Source of the DNA: Gordionus sp. m RMFG-2023
Taxonomy: Eukaryota; Nematomorpha; Gordioida; Chordodea; Parachordodidae
Direction: 5' to 3'
NCBI RefSeq assembly: GCF_954871325.1
Contig: NC_088775.1
Location: forward strand, 61,357,561 to 61,421,560
DNA length: 64,000 bases
Part shown: positions 1 to 10,170 of the stretch, piece by piece
How the letters are laid out: each line of letters starts with the position of its first letter
Position numbering within the stretch: the first letter of the stretch is position 1
The notes under the pieces: generated by a model
Seen by the model: only the letters and a program-made list of their open reading frames with translations
Told to the model about the DNA's origin: nothing
Database searches by the model: none
Translations under genes and position numbers: made by a program

Positions 1-166
1 TAATATTTTAGTAATGCTTTGTAAAATATATATTGTTTCATTTCAAGAGCTCATCTTTATTTTAACATCATTAAAGTTAACAATATAATAAAATTTCTCT
101 TTTTGATATATATAAATTTAATTAAAAAGTAGATTATATATAACAAATAAAATTAAGCATTACAAG

Positions 167-241
167 GTGTGGTGGGTACTCTAGTTAGTAAGTCTTACAT
201 TACTTCTCCTTAAAATGTGGGATCAAATCCATGTACCATAC
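167..241 (+). other. tRNA-like sequence, possibly a SINE head or decayed tRNA
   Basis: The stretch is 75 nt long, and its ends GTGTGGT and ACCATAC can form a 7-bp acceptor-like stem with one G-T pair. An A-box-like TAGTTAGTAAG lies at 182-192 and a B-box-like GGATCAAATCC at 220-230. A T-run follows at once, as at a pol III terminator. The anticodon and T arms do not fold well, so a working tRNA is unlikely. No second copy was seen in the window. Confidence 0.25.
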
Positions 242-366
242 TTTTTTTATTTAAATTGTTTTTTTATTATCTATCTTATCTAAATAGTCGCCGCCTCTCT
301 ATAGTTTTAAATTTATATTTTTAGTCTGCATATCATACCAAATAGTGTGTGATAAGATATGCAGAT

Positions 367-664
367 TAGAGGTCTGTAATGGGCGGGTTTCTAGCGAAAA
401 GATTAACCTGCCCTCGCTCTCACTTATAATTTTTTTTATATATATTTTGTTTTAAAATTATTTTATGGCTGGTTTGGCTCTTTATTTATTTTAATGTATT
501 TTTAATTAAACATATAATATGGAATATTATGAAAAACTATTTACTGTTCTGCTCATTTCGCCTGAAAAATATCAAATTCTCCTAAATTTTTTAACCCTCT
601 CGCCCAATGTTGAAAATATTTTTTTTAAAGTACGGGCGAAAAAACCACCCAATCCAGACCTCTA
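367..664. mobile_element. hAT-like MITE, 298 bp
   Basis: The ends are inverted copies of TAGAGGTCTG followed by a GGGCGGGTTT-like stretch (TAGAGGTCTGTAATGGGCGG at left; CCAGACCTCTA at right). The 8-bp flanks ATGCAGAT and GTTCAGAT match at 6 of 8 positions, as expected for an old hAT target duplication. The inside is AT-rich and non-coding. It looks like a non-autonomous hAT derivative. Confidence 0.6.
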
Positions 665-1300
665 GTTCAGATTATTGATAGGAGGCTCCAATCAATATCA
701 TAATTAAAGTTTAGCAAAATTTAGGTAGGGAAGAGATCCTTACTAACATGCTAATTTACACAACATGAATAACCAACTCCGATCCCATGATATTTCTTAT
801 ACAAAGTACATCTTCTCGATAGACATTAATTTAGACAAAGCTCATATATGACAGAAAATTTACTAGAGGCAAACCACCTTTTCTACCCAACCCTCTAAGA
901 ATCACTGCAAAGAAAGAGTAATATAAATTCTTAGCCTAAATGGCTTAATCGTAATGCTTATTTTGTTTACCTAATATAATGTTTTAAAGATAATCCATCT
1001 CTATATTATTTTGTACTGAATTGGGTCACAAATATTAGATAAAACTTTATTTGGTATAAGAAAATAGACGAAAAACTTTATTGATATAAATATTTATACA
1101 TAATTTTAAATTTAATAAAAACATCATGGAAAAATATAATTATTATCATATATTGCATATCAGAATGTAATTGAATATTATTTATAAACTACAACTTTCA
1201 TAAAATATAAATATATAAGTCGATAAATTATAATATGAATGAAATATATTTATATATTTTTATATAAAAAATTTTTTTTAATAAAAATAATAAATAGTTA
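665..1300. other. AT-rich stretch with no recognisable feature
   Basis: No open frame of note, no terminal repeat pair and no tandem array could be seen. It probably represents decayed transposon or intergenic DNA. Confidence 0.4.
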
Positions 1301-1925
1301 TTAGATGGAAGATAAATCGCAATCTAAAACATTTTCAAAATGACTCCCCCCATTTTTTATATAAATAAAATTATTATTAAATATTTTAATATTGTCGCGA
1401 ATATAAAATGGGTCACATCGGGCCCATACAAAATTATCATTATATTTTATATAAGTAAAAATAGCCGTATTTAACATTGTAGCCATCGCCCTGACTTCTG
1501 TGTCAGAAGCCCATATCTGCTGTGTCATTACATTATTTAAGACATAAGTTTTTATGTCTATTTTTTTGTTCGTGTCGTAAAGATAATTTTCAATTACCTT
1601 TCCCATCTCGGATGTTAGCATAAATTGTGCCAACCATTGGCTGAGAATAACATGGTAATTTTGAGCTCCAGTAAGCTCTACACTAATCGCCCTATGAAAT
1701 TTTATATTAATATGTTTTACCTATAAAAACAATTCCCATCACCTTCAATTTGCACCAGAATGGTGGGTTCACCAAGTTGTTTCCCATAGTCTACATCCCG
1801 ACAACGTTTGGGAGGCTTTAGACCATATATTTTAGCATGATATTTTTTCCATACCTTTGTTGTAGGAAAAAAATATCTAGGGATATTTTCTAATTTATTT
1901 ATTATCAAAATATCATCATCCAATT
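1301..1925 (-). pseudogene. OTU-family cysteine protease domain of a Ginger1 transposon fragment
   Basis: Two coding pieces (1721-1925 and 1301-1691) carry an OTU domain. The catalytic loop GDGNCFYR sits at the end of the first piece, and a GGSHF stretch with the expected catalytic histidine sits near the end of the second. They are separated by a 29-nt GT...AG intron-like gap (1692-1720) in matching phase. The lead-in VWKKYHAK matches AWKKYHAK before the OTU domain of the Ginger1 gene at 19-21 kb, which places this piece in the same family. OTU domains are known C-terminal additions to Ginger1 transposases; their role there is not settled. The DDE core of this copy is not present nearby, so the element is an internally deleted relic. 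Confidence 0.7.
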
Positions 1926-2670
1926 CTGTATACGTAATAAATTAAAAAATAAATCAAATATATATCAGAAATAACATTACCTATGGGAGTCTTTGGATTG
2001 ATAAAATCCCTGTCAAGCTGAATATTTTTATCTTCAAACTCAACATTTTGGGAACCACTATCTATAAGTAACACACGTGCTGCTTTATTTTCAAAAAAAT
2101 AATTCAAATATATCCTATATACAATACCTCTGGGAGACTTTGGATCAACAAACTCTGTAGCAAGTGGAATAATTTCATCATAAAGGCCATTTTGGGAACT
2201 ACTATCTAAAGGCAATGCATTAATTATAATTAAAACATTAAAAATAATTATAAGGCTATTATTCAAAAAAATAATTATAAGATTATCATTCAAAAGATAA
2301 TTCAAATATATATCCTAAATACAATACCTCAGCAAGTGGAATAATTTCATCATATAGGCCATTTTGGGAACTACTATCTAAAGGCAATGCATTAATTATA
2401 ATAAAAACATTAAAAATAATTATAAGGCTATTATTCAAAAAATAATTATAAGATTATCATTCAAAAGATAATTCAAATATATATCCTAAATACAATACCT
2501 CTGGGAGAGTTTGGATCAACAAACTCCATAGCAAGTGGAATAATTTCATCATAAAGGCCATTTTGGGAAGTACTATCTAAAGGCAATGCATTAATTATAA
2601 TAAAAACATTAAAAATAATTATAAGGTTATTATTCAAAAAATAATTATAAGATTATCATTCAAAAGATAA
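1926..2670 (-). repeat. Tandemly duplicated short exons of the Ginger1 linker region
   Basis: A unit of about 170-200 bp occurs three times (exon starts near 2128, 2328 and 2499). Each holds a short exon-like segment encoding DSSSQNGLYDEIIPLA, with FVDPKSPRG in the fuller copies, between GT and AG signals. The exon at 2128-2205 is 78 bp, a multiple of three, so added copies would keep the reading phase. A diverged relative (IDSGSQNVEFEDKN) lies at 1981-2082. Gaps between exons are 45-55 nt. The segment corresponds to the linker between integrase and OTU in this family. Confidence 0.6.
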
Positions 2671-2678
2671 TTCATTAC

Positions 2679-2827
2679 TTTTCAGCTATTATTTGATTAG
2701 TTTTATTAATCCCCAGATGCCCTCCCATAGCAATACCTGCAACTGTAGATACACCCCCCTCATGTATTGTTTTAATTATTTTTTTTTGTTCATCTCCTGT
2801 CATTATAACTTTTCTTTCTTCTAAAAT
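2679..2827 (-). pseudogene. N-terminal zinc-binding (HHCC) piece of a Ginger1/Gypsy-type integrase
   Basis: The minus strand encodes IIKTIHEGG and GGHLGINKT, which match IISIIHQGS and GAHLGINKT in the Ginger1 gene at 20.8-20.95 kb. These are the two histidine positions of the HHCC zinc finger in front of the DDE domain. The fragment lies upstream, in minus-strand sense, of the duplicated linker exons and the OTU domain, so the three pieces keep the Ginger1 order without the catalytic core. Confidence 0.6.
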
Positions 2828-3420
2828 ATCATTAAATTATATATATAATAATATTTGTGATGCAGAAAAAATATATATAATCAATGGCTAGAATAATAAA
2901 CTGCACTTAATTTTGTCATACAATTTTAGTTGTATATATTATAATACCTAACTTTAATAAATTAATTATGCAATCATTTTTAAGCCCATATACATTATAA
3001 TAAAAGTATCTAACATTTACTTTTCATCTTTATGCGATAATCTAAATTACATTTTAGTTGTAAAATAGCATTTAATAAAGCCTATATGTAAAATTTTATC
3101 AAATGTTCTTACATATATATATATATATATACACTTACATTTGCAGCTATAATTAATTTTAGATGAAAAAAAGATAATAATCAATGGCCTGAGCATTTTT
3201 CAATGTTAAAAAATAATATATTGCATTAAACTTATAATGGCTAATTATAATAAATTAGACATATCTAAAATTTACTTTCCCCATAGAATAATTGATTTTC
3301 TATAATCTTGAAGGCGGTGTTAGAACATTTTAGGAAGTCATATATATCATTATAATTTGAGCTAAAATATTTCTGAAATAAAAAATATATTGTTAAAAAT
3401 TTACTTCATAATCATATCAT
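2828..3420. other. AT-rich non-coding stretch
   Basis: Only a short (AT)n run near 3115-3131 stands out. No coding or transposon signature was recognised. Confidence 0.4.
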
Positions 3421-3423
3421 ATT

Positions 3424-3686
3424 ATACACTGGGGAGACATCCCACAATTAAGTGGGCACTCCACCACCCCATAGAGGGCGTCTCCAGTGCAGTGAATTTG
3501 CATTCACTGTTTGGCAGAAAATTTACCCTACTGTCTGGGCCCTGTTTAATTTGAGTGGGATGACAGGTACCACTCGTGGATAAGCCAGGATCCACAAAGT
3601 TGACAGTAATTTACCCTACTGACAGGGTCCCGTTTAATTTGAGTGGGATGACAGGTACCACTCGTGGATAAGCCAGGATCCACATT
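3424..3686. repeat. GC-richer block with an 84-bp tandem duplication
   Basis: Two near-identical copies begin at about 3527 and 3611 (TTTACCCTACTG..., ending in GGATAAGCCAGGATCCACA). They differ by a few bases. The block is clearly richer in G and C than its surroundings and is preceded by CACCACCCCATAGAGGGCG. It holds no open frame. It could be part of a LINE or SINE untranslated region, since a LINE scrap lies next to it, but I do not recognise it. Confidence 0.45.
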
Positions 3687-3833
3687 GTAAATAATGTTTA
3701 TTTATTAAAAAAGATAAGATAGGAATATGTATTAGAAAAAGGGGGGGGGGGGTGATTAAGGAGTAAAGAGGAAGAAGAATTAGTTTTTGTAATTTATTTA
3801 TTTATTTTTTTTGTTTTGTTTTCTCTTTTTTTT

Positions 3834-3980
3834 TTAAATATTATTGGTAATAAGAGATTCTTGTGTTAAAATAATGTTAATATCATATTGATCAAGGAGT
3901 TTCCTAAGTATAGTTGTTTTTGAAAGTAGGCCAGGAATGTTGTAGGAGTAGATTGTTAGATTTTTGAAAATTGACATAAT
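3834..3980 (-). pseudogene. LINE endonuclease N-terminal fragment
   Basis: The minus strand reads LTIYSYNIPGLLSKTTILRK, then LLDQYDINIILTQES. This resembles the start of APE-type endonucleases of non-LTR retrotransposons (a Y/W-N-GL-SK segment, then D-I-ILTQES). Only about 50 residues are present and the frame closes at 3834. A G-run (3740-3752) and the GC-richer duplicated block follow. The call rests on motif resemblance over a short stretch and is tentative. Confidence 0.4.
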
Positions 3981-4099
3981 ATAAATTTTAAAGTAAATTG
4001 TAAGATAAATTTGAATTTTGAAATAGAAAAAAAATGGGGATAAAATAAGCAGACGATACTTGGAAAAATTAAAAAAGCAAAAAGCAGACAAGAGAAATG

Positions 4100-5225
4100 A
4101 TGAATAAGAAAATATCCATGAAATTGAGTTTTAAGAGAGGATTAAAGTTAAATTTTGTTTAAGAAAGAAGTTGTAATTATATTAAATGTTGATTTATATT
4201 ATTTTGTTTAAATTAAGTTAATAAGATTAATATATAGAAAAAATAAATTGTTAAAGGAAATAAATAATTGAAATAAAAGATAAATAGATGATTTATAATG
4301 GTACTTGCTTAACTTTATAGTAGCTTAGGTAAAGAATTGGAGAAGATAAGAAAGAATTAAGTTATGATGAATTGATTGAGATAAATTAGTAAATAAAGAA
4401 GAGAATTTATTTCTTTGAATCTAGAAAAAATAAAAAAATTAATGAATAAAAGAATAACTTGACAGAGATATATTATGGGTTATGTATAATCCTCAGCAAT
4501 TAAAAAAAGAGTCTCATTACTCTCCCAAACATCTTCCATGCATTTGAAAGAATTTACTAGAGTTTTGATTTAGAAGAGTAGAAGTCAGGCTTTTCATGTC
4601 ATAAAAAATGTATATAGTCGCAAAGTAAATATTTAAGGAATATAGTGTGCTTGAAAATGAAATTGTGAGTGATAGAAGTATTTGTAGAATTGATAAATAT
4701 CATTATTTCTTTGAGGTGGCTATTTAACATCAGCCATTTTCCCGCAGACGAAAAAAAGTCATTTACTTCATAATGAAAAAGAATTTCAAATTAAATTGTA
4801 TTATATAGAAATATTTCTAATTTGACAGCCTCATTCAAATCTGACGTTTTAAAAGTATATTTAAATTAATAATGCGAGATTTTAAAAATATCTATGAGAT
4901 TTTGAAATATTGAATAGCCGTGAGATTTTGATGATTTAAATGGCCCCCAATGTATTTGAAGCGATAAAAATCAAAATCTCATGAAATCACTTTCACACGG
5001 TGTCAGCCGTGAGATTATGATGGTGTGAGAATTCGAAATCTCACGGTAATCACTTTTACACGTTACACCTGGCCTAAAAAATTTAAAACCGGGCCGGTGT
5101 AGGATTGTGAAAGCAATACCCATTGTAGTTTCAATATCGTATTGATATTATCATTGTAGATTCAATACCGTATTGTTTTTACAATATTGTAGAATCAATA
5201 CCGTATTGGTTTTAAAATACGTTTT
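4100..5225. other. Non-coding stretch with scattered inverted motifs
   Basis: The first 800 bases are AT-rich and featureless. From 4910 to 5060, forward and reverse copies of GTGAGATTTTGA-like motifs alternate. An ACCGGGCCGGTGTAG segment at 5090 resembles the inner end of the MITE at 22.65 kb in the opposite orientation. A 47-bp stretch rich in CAATACCGTATTG (5162-5208) recurs exactly at 22568-22614. Confidence 0.4.
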
Positions 5226-5228
5226 CAT

Positions 5229-5475
5229 CGCTTCAAATATATTGGCGGCCATTAAAATTGTAAAATATTTATTATTATACATTTAATTATCGCTTCAAAT
5301 ATGTTGGCGGCCATTAAAATTGTAAAATATTTATTATTATACATTTAATTTTCGCTTCAAATATGTTGGCGGCCATTAAAATTGTAAAATATTTATTATT
5401 ATATATTCTTTTCATCGCTTCAAAAATATTGGCGGCCATTTTCGATTTGTAAAATATTTATTTTAAATAGATTTA
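5229..5475. repeat. 62-bp tandem repeat, four copies
   Basis: Units starting CGCTTCAAATAT(A/G)TTGGCGGCC begin at 5229, 5291, 5353 and 5416. A diverged fifth copy at 5596 (CGCGTCAAAAATATTGACGGCC) is interrupted by giant element A. The remainder of that unit resumes at 18253 on the far side of the element. Confidence 0.8.
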
Positions 5476-5499
5476 ACTTTTTTGAAATTTTTTGAATTA

Positions 5500-5585
5500 C
5501 ATAGATTAAAATATATATTGTAAACATGTTAAATTAATTTCAGTGAAGATGTACCAAAAGTGACAATTGTCATATTGTAAAATAT
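5500..5585 (+). repeat. Single satellite unit outside giant element A
   Basis: One unit of the satellite found in the giant arms (TTTCAGTGAAGATGTACC, then GTGACAATTGTCAT) lies in the flanking DNA, left of the target duplication at 5612. It suggests that an older copy of the same satellite was already at this site. Confidence 0.6.
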
Positions 5586-5624
5586 TTATTTTAATCGCGT
5601 CAAAAATATTGACGGCCATCAGAG

Positions 5625-5850
5625 TTGTACAAAAGATCTTCTTTGAAGATTTTTGAGCGCTCAAAAATTTGAGCAAGATCTTTGAAGATCGTAAAATTTG
5701 AAGATCTTTTACTTTTAAAAAATTTTGAGCAACGATCTTCAAAGATCGAGATCTTTTGAAGATCTTTTATTTTAAAAAATTTTTGAGCAGCGTTTTATTT
5801 AAAAATATTTTAGATCAAACGATCTTCAAAGATCTTCATATTTTATAATG
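5625..5850. repeat. AGATCTTC-rich hairpin repeats at the left end of giant A
   Basis: Clusters of AAGATCTTC/GAAGATCTT and CAAAGATC alternate with TTTTGAGCAA, giving several overlapping inverted repeats just inside the terminus. The same block lies at the right end of A and at the left end of giant B. Confidence 0.7.
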
Positions 5851-6566
5851 TTTTATTTTTTTGATATTATTTTTTGAACTGCATGTTAAATTAAAATAAA
5901 AATTTAATAAAGATGTACCGACAATTTTCATAATCGTTATTTTTTAACTTTTTTCGACATATATGGGTAAAAAAAAATTTATATAAAAAAAAATTTATAT
6001 TATAATTTCAATGAAGATGTAATGTATTAAAAAGTAGAAATTGTAATAATCGTTATTTTTAACTTATTTGATTTATTATATCCTAAATTAAATAGGTTAT
6101 AATTATTAATATTAAGTAGAGAACTGCACGGGCTGTCCGTAGCCCGACCCGACCCGGCCCGACCCGAGCCTCGGGCTCGGGTCGGGTTCGGACATCAAAA
6201 AAATTTCTCGGGTTCGGGCTCGGGTCGGGTTGTAAAAGCTGTCCGACCCGAAAACCCGAAAACCCGACCCGACCCGAAAATATATATAATAATATTAATT
6301 TCTTAAATAGTTAGTATAATTTATAATATTAATTATAAAATCATATTATTTAATATTTATCACATTTTAGGATTAAAATGTCAATCATATTAACATGTCA
6401 TGTCATGTCATTATTAATTATTATTTTATAAACCTAACAACCGGATACCAAACTATTTTATTACTAAATTGTGTTTCTCGTAAATTACAAGATAAGACAT
6501 ATTTTATGTAAGTTTTATTTATTATTTAACTAGCCTATACATTGTCTTTTTTAACATTTGTTTTAA

Positions 6567-6950
6567 CCCTTCACTACAAAGGTAGAAAAAACTCCCTTAA
6601 CTACAAAGGTGGGGTCTATTTTACCCCAAATTTTGATTAGATATATCTCAAAACATATTAAAAATTGAGATCTAAAATTTTGAGTATATATTTAAAAAAT
6701 ATTGGAGATAATAAATACAAAATCTTAGATTAATATTTACTTCCAAAAAAAAGTTAGACAAATTTTCTTAAAATTACTGAAATAAAATTTTCTTTTTCAG
6801 TACTTCCTTTAATTATTTTATTATCACTAAATAAAATTCAAAAAATTCAAATTTTATTAAATCAATGTTGAATAATGATAATTACATAAATTTTATAAAA
6901 AAATATCATATATCAAAAAAAATATTAATCATCAAATATGTAAAATTATT
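6567..6950. mobile_element. Diverged piggyBac end inside the nested hAT
   Basis: The segment starts TTAA then CCCTTCACTACAAAGGT. It follows the same sequence as 8701-9090 in the arm of giant A, at visibly lower identity. The TTAA at 6563-6566 fits the piggyBac target site. No transposase coding was seen in it. Confidence 0.55.
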
Positions 6951-7019
6951 AAAAAATAATAATGTAAATATATATCTTAATATTATTATTGAATATTTTT
7001 TTCTTAAGAAACTACAGAG

Positions 7020-7385
7020 GTGGTAGATACGTTTTTGGACTTCTCTCTATGGGAGGCTGACAATGCGTATTCTGATGCTAGCGCCGAAGTTGACGAGCTA
7101 AAAAAATATCTAGATCCGAAATTATGTGTTGATGACGATAATATTTTAAAATGGTGGAAAACAAACCATTATGAGTTTCCAAATTTAAGTATTTTAGCTC
7201 TTAAATTCCTGGCTATCCCTGCTTCGTCGGCTAGCAGTGAAAGGGCGTTTTCAGCTGCTGGTAGGGCCTTTGAGGAGAGAAGGACTCGTTTAAAGCCAGA
7301 TAAACTGGACGCCTCTTTATTTATATATCATAATTATTCACTTTGTGATAATTTTGATAATGATATTGATGAGGTCAATATATAA
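7020..7385 (+). pseudogene. hAT transposase C-terminal dimerisation domain
   Basis: The 121-residue frame holds WWKTNHYEFPNLSILALKFL, then IPASSASSERAFSAAG and RRTRLKPDKLDASLFI. This is the hAT dimerisation region (WW-x-P-L-A-L...S-SERxFS-AG...R-RL-P). The catalytic part is missing: the sequence upstream is a piggyBac relic and AT-rich DNA. The methionine at 7020 is only the first in the open frame; an acceptor-like TTTCTTAAG precedes it. It is the coding remnant of the 6117-7801 hAT. Confidence 0.85.
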
Positions 7386-7809
7386 TATAATATGTTCATT
7401 ATATTTTTTATATATTTATTAACTTTTACATCATATCTATATTCGCATAAATGATGCTTATTATATAATCGTTATAATTTTTAAATTCGCTTGTATATTA
7501 ATCGTTTTATAATATTTTTTACAAATTTTAAAAATGCAACTTAATATATATCTTGAATAGATTATGGCCGTCAAATAAACTTTTATTTAAGGTGGCTGAA
7601 CTGAATAAATACACATAAATTTTTTTTTGGTTATTATATTAAAACTTAAATTGCAAAATTTTATTCGGGTCGGGCTCGGGTCGGGTCGGGTTGGATTAAA
7701 AAATGTGTGCTCGGGCTCGGGTCGGGTTCGGACAAAAAAAAATTTTAAATTCGGGCTCGGGTCGGGCTCGGGTTGCGAAAAAATTACTTTGCAGTTCTCT
7801 AATATTAAG

Positions 7810-8100
7810 ATGTAAAAATAAAATTTCAGTGAAGATGTACTACAGGAAAGTGACAATTGTCATAATCGTTATTTTTGAACCTTTTTAAATTTTTTAAAGC
7901 AAATGGGTAAATGAAGATATTGTTAACAATATAAATTAAAATTTCAGTGAAGATGTACTACAGGAAAGTGACAATTATCATAATCGTTATTATTGAAATT
8001 TTTTTAAAGCAAATGAGTAAAAATAGATATTATTAATATGTTAAATTAAAATTTCAGTGAAGATATACCATAAATAATCTTTATTTTTGATTTTTTTATA
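7810..8100 (+). repeat. Satellite units in the left arm of giant A
   Basis: About three units follow the nested hAT. Each contains TTTCAGTGAAGATGTAC, then GTGACAATTGTCATAATCG, and a T/A-rich spacer ending in AAGCAAATGGGTAAA. The right arm holds more units, so copy number differs between arms. Confidence 0.8.
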
Positions 8101-8700
8101 TATAAAATTGAAAACTGATAATTGTCATATGTAATATTTTTAAACTCTTTTTATTAAACAAGGTTAGAATAAAGATATTTTGAAAATTATTTATTATTTC
8201 AAAATTATTAAAAAAATATATTGTTAACCAGGTTTGTTGTTAATAAGGTCCTATCCCATTTAATTTAAAAAAATAACCGATCTAATTTTTTTTAATAAAA
8301 AATATTGGCTCATTATGTTTCTTAAATTTTTGATGGCTTTAAGATTGTAAAATATTAAAAAGTGGTGCCTTCTAACTTCTATAATTTGAGCGTTATTTAA
8401 GTAAAGTCGTGCTTTTACAATGTACAACGACATTAAACAGCAAGAACTCAAATTTATATTACGAGCCAAATATATTTATGGATTGTCAAATTCTTGGTTT
8501 TTTAGTTTTGACAAAATAATAAACCTGACCTAACTTATTCAATTGGATAGATTTAGTTTTTTTTATACTGAAAATATTTTATATTTTTTTTATTTTAGTC
8601 TATCAATTCGAGTCGCGAAAGGCAGTTTTAAATATGAATATTTATTGTAAACCTAGCATATAAATATTTCTCCTTTTAAAATTCAACCCATACTTTTTGA

Positions 8701-9295
8701 TCCTTCACTACAAAGGTGGAAAAAAATCCCTTAACTACAAAGGTGGGGTCTATTTTATCCCAAATTTTGATTAATATCTCAGAACATATTAAAACTTGAG
8801 ATCTACAAATACAATTTTGAATATATATTCAAATATTATTGGAAATAATAAATACAAAATCTTAGATTAATAGTTACTTCTAAAAACAGTTATGCAAATT
8901 TTACTAAAGTTACTAAAATAAAAAATTTTTTCTGAGACCTTTCTTTAATTATATTTTGATCACCATAAAGTATTTAAAAAAATGCAAATTTTATTATATA
9001 TTTTATTAAATGAATGTCGAATATAGATAATTATATAAATTTTATAAAAAGATATCAAATATTAAATAAAATACTAATCATCAAATATCATGTAAATTTT
9101 TGTACTAACATTCACGACAAAATGTATGCATATGATCTAATGAATTTTTAACAATTTAAACAAATAAATGTTGTTTTTACCTCCTTCACTCTTGGACAAT
9201 CTTTACATACTCCCTTTTTATTATTTGGAATATGTTTTTCATCAGTTATATTGAGAATATCCCCAATGTTGTTACGTATTAATCTACATATACTA
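8701..9295 (-). pseudogene. piggyBac 3' end with relic of the cysteine-rich domain (left arm A)
   Basis: The outer end reads TCCTTCACTACAAAGGTGG, with an inner repeat ACTACAAAGGTGGGG. Toward 9100-9295 the minus strand resembles the C-terminal zinc-binding tail of piggyBac transposases seen more fully at 33897-34136 (KGVCKDC, then TFICLNC). It is the mirror image of 15535-16122. Only the tail and terminus are present. Confidence 0.65.
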
Positions 9296-9600
9296 CTCTC
9301 TAATTGTCCCATACATAATATTTCTCTATAAAATCAAGATCTACAAAATAATTCTCTACAAAATAATTCTCTACATTCATTTTAAAATCATTCTCTATAA
9401 ACGACATTCTCTATAAAACCATTTGTTATAAATGCATTCTCTATAATTGTTTTCTTCTCTATAAATGTTTCTCTATAAAATACATTCTCTATAATGGTTT
9501 CTCTATAAAGACGTAAAACCACATTATTATTATTAAAAAAAATTTTATATATAATTCTTTTTATAATAAAAATAAAAACTTCACCCTTCGCCTTCTATTT
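9296..9600. repeat. Array of TTCTCTATAA motifs (left arm A)
   Basis: About ten copies of TTCTCTATAA or close variants occur between 9325 and 9510, each a few bases to about 20 bases apart. They are preceded by CTCTCTAATTGTCCCATAC next to a TA. Arrays like this often serve as transposase-binding sites inside transposon ends. The mirror image lies at about 15235-15534. Confidence 0.65.
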
Positions 9601-9602
9601 TA

Positions 9603-10170
9603 TTTGAAAAAAAATTAGTTTTAAAATTTTGGGTTATATTGATGGGGGATTTCTTAACATGTGATGTGTTAGTGAAATGGGGGATTTATTAAAAAAAATT
9701 TTATGATTATATAAAAATCTCTCTAAAATTCTTTCTTTTTTATTAGTTATTCAGAGTCAGATAAAATATAACATTATATATTTTTTTTTAAATATATAAT
9801 TCTTTATATTAATAAAAAGAAAAACTTCTAACGTTTCCTCGCCTTCTATTTTTTTTCCTTAAAAAAATTTTAAATACCCCTTTATTATAAATCATAATCA
9901 TAATTTTCTTTTTCATTTTATTTTTTCTTTCAGATTCAGATATATTTGAAAAAAAATTAGTTTTAAAATTTTGGGTTATATTGATGGGGGATTTCTTAAC
10001 ATGTGTTAGTGAAATGGGGGATTTATTAAAAAAAAAATTTAAGATTATATAAAAATCTCTCTAAAAATCTTTCTTTTTTATTCGTTTTTCAGAGTCAGAT
10101 AAAATATAACATTAAAATATATTTTTTTTTAAAATATTTTTTTTATTAATAAAAACTTCAAACGTTACCT
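9603..10170. repeat. Direct duplication of a subterminal segment
   Basis: The sequence beginning TTTGAAAAAAAATTAG and including GGGTTATATTGATGGGGG occurs at 9603 and again at about 9946, each copy running roughly 220-300 bp. One copy is mirrored at 14890-15215 in the right arm. The stretch up to 10600 holds nothing else I recognise. Confidence 0.65.

Larger units (their letters stand above)
6117..7801 (+). mobile_element. hAT element with GC-rich subterminal repeats, nested in giant A
   Basis: The ends are TAGAGAACTGCA (6117) and TGCAGTTCTCTA (7801), flanked by the perfect 8-bp duplication ATATTAAG (6109-6116 and 7802-7809). Empty sites with a single ATATTAAG at this point exist in arm B (near 30894) and, on the other strand, in the arms near 17730 and 37250. 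Inside each end, repeated CCCGACCCG or CGGGTCGGG blocks (6140-6285 and 7663-7780) form strongly GC-rich subterminal arrays. The element holds a hAT dimerisation domain and a diverged piggyBac end, and is otherwise decayed. Confidence 0.9.

Noticed and set aside
167-241. Functional tRNA gene
   Set aside because: Only the acceptor stem and box-like motifs fit. The anticodon and T arms do not pair properly, so it is listed only as tRNA-like.
7587-7888. Open frames in several phases with SGSGRV/PDPSPT-like peptides
   Set aside because: They come from the CGGGTCGGG array at the end of the nested hAT; both strands are open because of the repeat, not because of coding.
8260-8469. A 69-residue frame with the same translation as at 16354-16563
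   Set aside because: The two are mirror images in the palindrome arms. The same DNA in arms B and B' does not keep the frame open, so it is non-coding arm sequence.
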